From Anaerolineae bacterium (GTDB taxonomy: Bacteria > Chloroflexota > Anaerolineae > Aggregatilineales > Phototrophicaceae), in contig JADLAY010000069.1 of assembly GCA_020849765.1 (NCBI GenBank), positions 124,001-188,000 of the forward strand: a stretch of DNA of 64,000 nucleotides, given 5' to 3'. The translations under genes and the position numbers were made by a program. Each line of letters opens with the position of its first letter. Position 1 is the stretch's first letter. This document shows, piece by piece, positions 58,674 to 64,000 of the stretch. The notes beneath the pieces were generated by a model. The model made no database searches. It was not told the DNA's origin and saw nothing but the letters and a program-made list of their open reading frames with translations.

Positions 58674-60479
58674 TCAGCTCCCCGGTGCAGCAAAGTACTG
58701 CGAGTCTTCGTGGATGAAGATGTGATCGGCGTTGACACGCACCACGGGTTGTCCGTTTTCATCGAGCACGGGTACCGGCTGCCCGTCCGTGCCGTAGACA
58801 ACTTTACCGTTCTCGATCGTCACCTCTTCCCACACGATGAAACTATCGAGTCGTTTCAAACCGTTTTGTTGCGCCGTGATGACGATGCCACCCCAGGCAT
58901 TGCGCAGTTCATCGTCACGGTTCTGCAATTCCTCTTCGAAGAATTCCAGAACGTGGTGCAGTTCAGGCGCATCCGCCGGGATGCTCGTGAAGTTGAGCGA
59001 ATTGATCGACAAATGATCGTTGACGGTCAACTCATTCAGGATCAACTGGTTGTAACCGTTGTCCGCGATCTCCTGATTGAGCGCGGAGACGACTGCACTT
59101 TCCTGTCCGTCTTCCGCTTCAAGCTGGCGTGTCGTGTACATGCCGACCACCATCTGGTCGAACGGCACCGGCAGCAGCTTGCCCATGTGATTGTGCGCGG
59201 GCGGCTGGTTGAGTTCGTGCAGGATCTCGCTATCCGCTGAGTTCTTGACGCCGAATTCGGACAGACCCATGTAGCTGAGCACTGTCGTAGCGCTGATCAT
59301 GATGAAGCCGATCGTCATCGCCGTGCGACGGTGCGCCCAGCGGCGGCTCGGCGTCGTATCCAGGTAAGGCATCGCCATCAGGAAGCCGAACACGATCGTC
59401 GGGAAGATGATCCCGTAGAAGACTTTATCGCCCAGCTTGAGCGCGCCTTGAATCCACAGGAAGTACCATGGAGCCGTCGTGCCCAACGGTGTGACTTGCG
59501 GGTCGGCATGGCTTTCCAGCGGTGCGTGGAAGAACCACGTCACCAGGATGACGAGGATGAGTGTGGTCACACCTATCCACATGATCTCGCTGGTCAGAAT
59601 GTCCGGGATGAAGTAGACGCGGCGGTCAAGCGGCACGCGCTTGGCGGTATCTTCGCCGATGTTCTCCTGTGCCGGAGGCAGGCTGTGGCCGTGAACGACG
59701 ACCTTGTAGTAATGAACGCCCGTGAAGACGAACAACAGCGCCGGGACGAGCAGCACGTGGAGCAGGTAGAAACGGAGCAAACCGTTCGCCCCGATTTCCG
59801 GACCACCTCGCAGCAGCAGGTTCAGATTCGTGCCGACCACTTCCGGCGGCGCGGCTTCGACCATCGAAGCGCCGATCGTCACCGCCCACAACGCCAACTG
59901 ATCCCACGGCAGCAGATAACCGCTGAAGCTGAGCAGCAGTGTCAGCAGGAGCAAGATGACGCCACTGAACCACGTAAACTGTCGTGGCTTCTTATAACTG
60001 CCGGTGAAGAACGCTCGTAACATGTGTAACGTGACGATCAAAACCATCGCTTCTGCGCCGAGGCGATGCAGGTCGCGTACGAACTGGCCGAGCGGCACGC
60101 TGCTCATGATGCTGAGCATGTTGGCATAGGCCACGTCCGGCGAGGGCGTGTACCACACCATCAAGAAGATACCGGTGATGGTTTCAAAGACGACGAAATA
60201 CGTCGATAACCAGCCAAGCCGGAATTCAGGATAGATACCCGTGACTGATTTGTGGAAGTAACTTGGACGCATGTGCAGCCAGAACCCATCGGCATGGGGC
60301 TGCAAGCGTGGGTTTGGTTTTCTGCTAGGGGCTTCACCGCGCAGTGCTTCACGGATATCCTGTACATTCATACCCGCGGTAGCGCGCTCGACGACTTCGT
60401 TGATACCTTCGAAGACCGCTTTTCTGAAGCCCTTCTCCTTCACATCATCAAGAAACGATGGAAAAGGGAGTATCGACAT
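58674..60479 (-). CDS. Cytochrome b, b6-like, with long C-terminal extension
   Basis: A 601-aa integral membrane protein. Haem ligands are His138/His152 (x13) and His241/His256 (x14), the b6-type second spacing. The quinol-oxidation loop reads TAPWYFLW at 335-342 where PEWY or PDWY is usual, so the conserved acid is missing. Residues about 413-601 form a hydrophilic extension absent in standard cytochrome b/b6. ATG at 60479 is used. It lies between the Rieske gene (52 bp upstream) and the dihaem cytochrome c (3 bp downstream). It carries electrons from quinol to the Rieske centre. Confidence 0.92.
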   Translation of the reverse strand: MSILPFPSFLDDVKEKGFRKAVFEGINEVVERATAGMNVQDIREALRGEAPSRKPNPRLQPHADGFWLHMRPSYFHKSVTGIYPEFRLGWLSTYFVVFETITGIFLMVWYTPSPDVAYANMLSIMSSVPLGQFVRDLHRLGAEAMVLIVTLHMLRAFFTGSYKKPRQFTWFSGVILLLLTLLLSFSGYLLPWDQLALWAVTIGASMVEAAPPEVVGTNLNLLLRGGPEIGANGLLRFYLLHVLLVPALLFVFTGVHYYKVVVHGHSLPPAQENIGEDTAKRVPLDRRVYFIPDILTSEIMWIGVTTLILVILVTWFFHAPLESHADPQVTPLGTTAPWYFLWIQGALKLGDKVFYGIIFPTIVFGFLMAMPYLDTTPSRRWAHRRTAMTIGFIMISATTVLSYMGLSEFGVKNSADSEILHELNQPPAHNHMGKLLPVPFDQMVVGMYTTRQLEAEDGQESAVVSALNQEIADNGYNQLILNELTVNDHLSINSLNFTSIPADAPELHHVLEFFEEELQNRDDELRNAWGGIVITAQQNGLKRLDSFIVWEEVTIENGKVVYGTDGQPVPVLDENGQPVVRVNADHIFIHEDSQYFAAPGS

Positions 60480-60531
60480 TGCGATTTGCTCCAAACTCTA
60501 CGCGTTCTCTGGGGAACGTCAATAACCCTGG

Positions 60532-61122
60532 TTAATTTCGACCGGTGCGCTTGATTCGCTTGCCCGTATTGATCTCAATACGGTCGATGGTTTTGCCATT
60601 GAGTGGAATGGGATCGCCTACGCTGTCGCTGGTCTCACTGGTGCCATCGGTGAAGTAAACAGTCGTCTCGAACCGATCCAGGCTGCGCGGCGCAGGCCCG
60701 GCGAGATAGAGGCCGGACAGCGCATATTGCGAACCGTGGCACGGGCACAAGAAGCGATCTTCCTGTTCGTTCCATTTCGGCAGGCAGCCGAGATGTGTAC
60801 ACACCGCGTACAGCACGTTCAAACCCTGGTCGAGATTGACCACGTGGAAACGTCCTTCAGGGACGCTCACCGGCGCGGTGTCGACCACGGGCACACGGTC
60901 GGGCGGGAAGTTGAAGACACCGCCGAACGTGCCTTCTTTGAAGCGTGGCAGCGCAAACCAGATCAAACCGGCACCGGCTTCGCCCAGGAGGAGAAGCAGT
61001 GACGCGCCCCAGATGTAATACAAGAACTCACGCCGGCTGGGGAGGTCAACCTGCACTTCAGCCGCACGTTCCGTCGATACCGCCTTGGCTTTTGTTTCGG
61101 CAGCCGTTACCGCGCTCGCCAT
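60532..61122 (-). CDS. Rieske 2Fe-2S protein
   Basis: A 196-aa protein with an N-terminal membrane anchor (YIWGASLLLLLGEAGAGLIW) and the Rieske ligands Cys108-His110 in CTHLGC and Cys126-His129 in CPCHGSQY; Cys113 and Cys128 can form the disulfide. It takes an electron from quinol via cytochrome b. The start ATG has GGAGGG and GGAG upstream. It is the first gene of the operon; a promoter candidate lies 117-146 bp upstream on the minus strand. Confidence 0.94.
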   Translation of the reverse strand: MASAVTAAETKAKAVSTERAAEVQVDLPSRREFLYYIWGASLLLLLGEAGAGLIWFALPRFKEGTFGGVFNFPPDRVPVVDTAPVSVPEGRFHVVNLDQGLNVLYAVCTHLGCLPKWNEQEDRFLCPCHGSQYALSGLYLAGPAPRSLDRFETTVYFTDGTSETSDSVGDPIPLNGKTIDRIEINTGKRIKRTGRN

Positions 61123-61238
61123 ACTCCTGAACCCTCCTTGAGAAGAAGACCGCCACTCAAGAGGCAGTCCAAACGAACGATCGCAGCCATCCAAGCTTTT
61201 TCAGGTGGCGATACGTCTATTGCGTCAAACAGGCGCAC

Positions 61239-61268
61239 ATGATAACGCTTCTAACGTGATTTCAACAA
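61239..61268 (-). promoter_or_regulatory. Candidate promoter of the bc-type operon
   Basis: On the minus strand TTGTTG and TATCAT are spaced 18 bp apart, in an AT-rich region that begins 117 bp upstream of the Rieske start. Confidence 0.45.
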
Positions 61269-61361
61269 GGATTTATTTGTTTTATAGCGCGTTTGATCGC
61301 TGGACGTTCACTTTGTACAGAATATCACAAATGATAGATCAAGTCAAAATGCACCAGACCT

Positions 61362-62126
61362 TTATTTTGCCAGGATGACCATGCGCGGGCAGCCGTCGGC
61401 ATAGTCGCTGTAATCGAGGTCGCCGTAGACCTCAATCGCTTCGAAGCCCGCTCTTTCGAGCAGCAGGCGCATCTCACTATAAAAGAAGAAGCGGTTGATC
61501 ACCGGGGCGACCGTGCGCTTGACCGTATGATCCGCCGCGACCTCGTCGTAGATCCAGGTCACGTGCATCAATTGCTGCGTGCGATCCAGCTCGCTGACCG
61601 ACTGCTGCATGACTAGGTGACCGGTCTCCTGATCCAGGAACGACCGTTCGAGCACCACCGCGCCCGTATCCTGGGCGGCGAAGGCATCGCCTGCGTTGGG
61701 CAGATCGATGGCGAGCACACCGCCGGGCGCGAGCCACTTGCGGCAGCGTTGCAGCAGGCCGAGATGCGCGTCCAGACTATGGAAATGCATCAGCGTATTA
61801 TAAGGAATAGCGACCATCTGATACTGCCGCTCGAGCGCGATCGTCAGTGCATCACCGCGCAGGAAGCGCACGCGCTGCTGGATGTCCTTCGCCGCGGCAT
61901 CGCGATGGCGCATGGCGCGTTCGAGCATAGCGTTCTCCTGCTCGATGCCGTCGACCTCATACCCAGCCTGTGCCAGATTGAGCAGAATCCGCCCGGTGCC
62001 CGCGCCGACGATCAGGAGCGGCCCGCCGGTCTCCTCCGCCAGCTCGCGGTAGAAGTCGAAATCTTCCGTTTTGTCGTCGTGTTCGGAATCGTAGTAGCGA
62101 GCGATCAACGCATAAAAGCCGGACAT
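61362..62126 (-). CDS. Class I SAM-dependent methyltransferase
   Basis: A 254-aa methyltransferase. Motif I is LLIVGAGTGRILLNLAQAG, followed by VDGIEQENAMLERAM, then LRGDALTIALERQYQMVAIP and RKWLAPGGVLAIDLPNAG (motifs II/III). It resembles small-molecule methyltransferases with a C-terminal beta-strand extension. The substrate is unknown. It starts 9 bp after the enoyl-CoA hydratase stop, so the two are probably cotranscribed. Confidence 0.9.
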   Translation of the reverse strand: MSGFYALIARYYDSEHDDKTEDFDFYRELAEETGGPLLIVGAGTGRILLNLAQAGYEVDGIEQENAMLERAMRHRDAAAKDIQQRVRFLRGDALTIALERQYQMVAIPYNTLMHFHSLDAHLGLLQRCRKWLAPGGVLAIDLPNAGDAFAAQDTGAVVLERSFLDQETGHLVMQQSVSELDRTQQLMHVTWIYDEVAADHTVKRTVAPVINRFFFYSEMRLLLERAGFEAIEVYGDLDYSDYADGCPRMVILAK

Positions 62127-62135
62127 GGCGCTTCC

Positions 62136-62975
62136 TTAGTTTCCGTTTTCTCGCTCGACGAAGGCTCGCATGGCAGCCTGATGCGTCTCGCCCGTCCACA
62201 GTGCTGGGAACAACGCACGCTCGCGGGCGAGCGCTGCTTCGTAAGGTTGGTTCAGCCCTGCCTGAAGCATCGCCTTGGCCGCGATCACCGCCGCCTGATC
62301 CAGGGACGCGATGCGCTGCGCCAGCGCCAGCGCGCCGTCCAGCGCCTCGCCGGGCGGCATGATGGTCATCGCCAGCCCAAGCTTCGCGATCTCGTCGGCG
62401 TCGAGTGGCTGAGCGCGCATCAGCAGTTCGAAGGCGCGCGCATAGCCCACCGTTCTCAGCAGCCGCTGTCCACCGCCCCAGCCAGGGATCAGCCCACGGC
62501 GCAGGTGGATGAAGCCGAGCCGCGCCGTCTGGTCGATCACGCGCACGTCGCAGGCGAGTGCCAGTTCACTGCCGCCGCCCAGGGCATAACCGTTGATGGC
62601 AGCGATGACGGGAAATGGCAGGCGCTCCAGGGCCAGCAGCGCGTTACCCATCAACGCAGTCATCTGTGCCGCGTCTTCAACAGACAGCCGATGGCTGAGG
62701 TCGTCGAGGTCGCCGCCGCTGCAAAAGGCATCCTGGCCTTCGCCCGTGACGATCAGAGCGCGCACGGCGCTGTCCTGCGCCAGTGCGTCGATGGTCGCCG
62801 CCATCTGCGTCATGGTGGCAGTATCGAGCGCATTACGCCGCTGCGGCCTTGCGATGGTCATGACGGCAATGCCGCTTGCATCGATTTCACAGCGCAGCGT
62901 CGTCGTGGTTGGTTGCCTGATCAAGGGAAATTCACCAGTGGGAAGCGGAATGGGCGTGAGTCTAGCCAAAAGCAT
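62136..62975 (-). CDS. Enoyl-CoA hydratase/isomerase family protein
   Basis: A 279-aa crotonase-fold protein acting on a CoA thioester. Oxyanion-hole segments are DAFCSGGDLDDLS and AAINGYALGGGSELALACD; the block QTARLGFIHLRRGLIPGWGG follows. ATG at 62975 has a poor ribosome site; the N-terminal 25 residues are variable and the real start may be further down. It is upstream of the methyltransferase on the same strand. Confidence 0.88.
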   Translation of the reverse strand: MLLARLTPIPLPTGEFPLIRQPTTTTLRCEIDASGIAVMTIARPQRRNALDTATMTQMAATIDALAQDSAVRALIVTGEGQDAFCSGGDLDDLSHRLSVEDAAQMTALMGNALLALERLPFPVIAAINGYALGGGSELALACDVRVIDQTARLGFIHLRRGLIPGWGGGQRLLRTVGYARAFELLMRAQPLDADEIAKLGLAMTIMPPGEALDGALALAQRIASLDQAAVIAAKAMLQAGLNQPYEAALARERALFPALWTGETHQAAMRAFVERENGN

Positions 62976-63092
62976 CACTGCCGACAAGTTGAAACTTGAG
63001 CGGCTCTTTAAAATATATGTTTTTTAGGCCTTTGTATGGTAATTTCGTTCAAGATTTGTTTGTGCGAAGGGTTAGGTTAGTTTCGCATTTGA

Positions 63093-64000
63093 ATGCTTAA
63101 CGCTATACGGACATCTCGGCGCCAAAACCGCCTTACTTTACTCTTGCTTCCCCTCACTTTGGCACTTGTGAGCGGGTTGTTCTTGATCTCGCCTACTTTT
63201 GCCCAAACACCCCAGTGTACGAGTGTCTGTTACGTTGATGCCGCGGCTGGCGATGACGCCAATAGCGGGGCATCCCCCGATCAAGCCAAACAAACCATCC
63301 AGGCCGCGCTAGACGTGGTCGAGCCAGATGGCGAAATCATGATCGCTGCGGGCGAGTACGTCGAGCAGCTCTTCATTGATAAGAACGTCGCCCTGAGCAG
63401 TGAAGACAACGCCGACGTCGTCATCCAGGCGCCGGAGACATTGCAGAATTCCCTGCCGGTGCCGCCGGGCGCGACCTCGGTGCGCAGCATCATCACGGTG
63501 CGTGCGGGTGCCGTCACCTCGTTGTCCGGCCTATCCATCGCCGGGCCGATCGCCGCCAGCCGCTGCGAAGACAACGTCAGCGGCATTTACGTGCATCAGG
63601 AAGCCCAACTCACGCTGTCCGATGCTATCGTCCGCGACGTTTACCCGACCGGAGCGGGCGCAGATCTGACCTCGTGCGCGACCGGTATCGGCGTGCGCGT
63701 CGGCGAGTACGGCGAAGGCACCAGCGGCAGCGCCAACATCAACCGCTCGACCTTCAGCGGCTTCCAGAAGGCGGCCATCGTCATCAGTAACGAAGGCTCG
63801 CAGGCGTCAATCGAAGAAAGCACCATTGTCGGCGCAGGCAATATCCCGGCCTTGCCTCAGAACGGCATCCAGATTTCCGTCGGCGCCAATGCCCTGGTGC
63901 GCAACAATGTCATCCGTGACCTGCGCTGCGATAACGCCACCTGCGGCAGCGATCCGGCCAGCCAGTTTGCCGCCAGCGGCATCCTGCTCTTCAACAGCGG
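63093..64000 (+). CDS. Secreted right-handed parallel beta-helix protein, cut by window edge
   Basis: An open frame from ATG 63093 to the end of the window, 302 codons without a stop. The N-terminus is a signal peptide with several positive residues (MLNAIRTSRRQNRLTLLLL) and a hydrophobic core ending PTFAQ. The mature part has a short start (CTSVCYVDAAAGDDANSGAS) typical of pectate-lyase-like beta-helices, then rungs such as AILTVRAG-type repeats (IITVRAGAVTSLSGLSI, GIYVHQEAQLTLSDAIV, NGIQISVGANALVRNNVI). It is probably extracellular or surface-bound; the C-terminal part, which could hold anchors, is missing. Confidence 0.85.
   Translation, partial: MLNAIRTSRRQNRLTLLLLPLTLALVSGLFLISPTFAQTPQCTSVCYVDAAAGDDANSGASPDQAKQTIQAALDVVEPDGEIMIAAGEYVEQLFIDKNVALSSEDNADVVIQAPETLQNSLPVPPGATSVRSIITVRAGAVTSLSGLSIAGPIAASRCEDNVSGIYVHQEAQLTLSDAIVRDVYPTGAGADLTSCATGIGVRVGEYGEGTSGSANINRSTFSGFQKAAIVISNEGSQASIEESTIVGAGNIPALPQNGIQISVGANALVRNNVIRDLRCDNATCGSDPASQFAASGILLFNS

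Noticed and set aside
57441..59240. 599-codon open frame antisense to the cytochrome genes
   Set aside because: Its sequence is the complement of cytochrome b and c coding regions and has no family features of its own.
1..64000. CRISPR arrays, transposases, integrases, prophage genes
   Set aside because: No repeat-spacer pattern and no DDE, tyrosine or serine recombinase motif was recognised. The only tandem repeat is the 7-mer at 54511.

Overview
The window comes from a bacterial chromosome of about 60% GC. It is most consistent with a Chloroflexota member of the Anaerolineae type. That guess rests on the mix of genes: a ThiY-like pyrimidine-precursor importer, several orphan receiver proteins and PAS/GAF histidine kinases, an AddB-type nuclease next to a NERD protein, a Rieske/cytochrome b/dihaem cytochrome c operon, a TldD/PmbA pair and parallel beta-helix secreted proteins. 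No rRNA, tRNA, CRISPR array, transposase or phage gene was recognised, so the taxonomic call is inference.

Layout. 1-3238 (minus strand) is an ABC importer operon with two permeases, an ATPase and a substrate-binding protein that runs off the left edge. 3522-10894 holds single housekeeping genes: a degenerate Uma2-like protein, a DUF402 protein, a ClpP-like protease, a DIP1984 protein, an M1 aminopeptidase, lipoprotein signal peptidase, a lipoprotein, a methyltransferase and a propeller-like exported protein. 11001-25035 is rich in signalling genes (four single-domain response regulators and two histidine kinases), with a glycosyltransferase, a ferredoxin-NADP reductase-like flavoprotein, a NERD protein, an AddB-like nuclease and acetyltransferases. 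25183-27961 carries an AlbA_2 regulator and an O-antigen ligase-like protein.

28129-32062 is the most interesting part: a MerR/CueR-controlled copper operon with a MerR regulator, a CopZ-like chaperone, a tiny membrane ORF, a thioredoxin-fold lipoprotein and a CopA ATPase. In the thioredoxin-like gene both cysteines of the expected CxxC motif are TGA codons. A 6-bp hairpin with a GU-containing loop starts exactly 11 nt after the second TGA. The simplest reading is a UxxU selenoprotein with a bacterial SECIS element inside a copper-export operon.

32129-40184 is an accessory stretch. It is partly AT-rich and holds two decayed copies of the 3' end of a copper ATPase, XRE/MmyB-type regulators, a cupin, a cystathionine-lyase-like enzyme, a DUF6062 protein and an SDR. 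40516-49553 carries a BNR propeller coupled to a MoaD-like protein, an MFS carrier, a VOC protein, a 2-hydroxyacid dehydrogenase, and a sugar-acid operon (FGGY kinase, SDR, LarA-like). 49616-52919 has small membrane or stress proteins and an acetyltransferase. 53126-61122 carries glutamate dehydrogenase, PmbA/TldD and the bc-type respiratory operon. The right end has a methyltransferase, an enoyl-CoA hydratase and the start of a secreted beta-helix protein.

Start codons were moved from the longest possible frame wherever a Shine-Dalgarno site or family alignment favoured another codon; the evidence fields say where.
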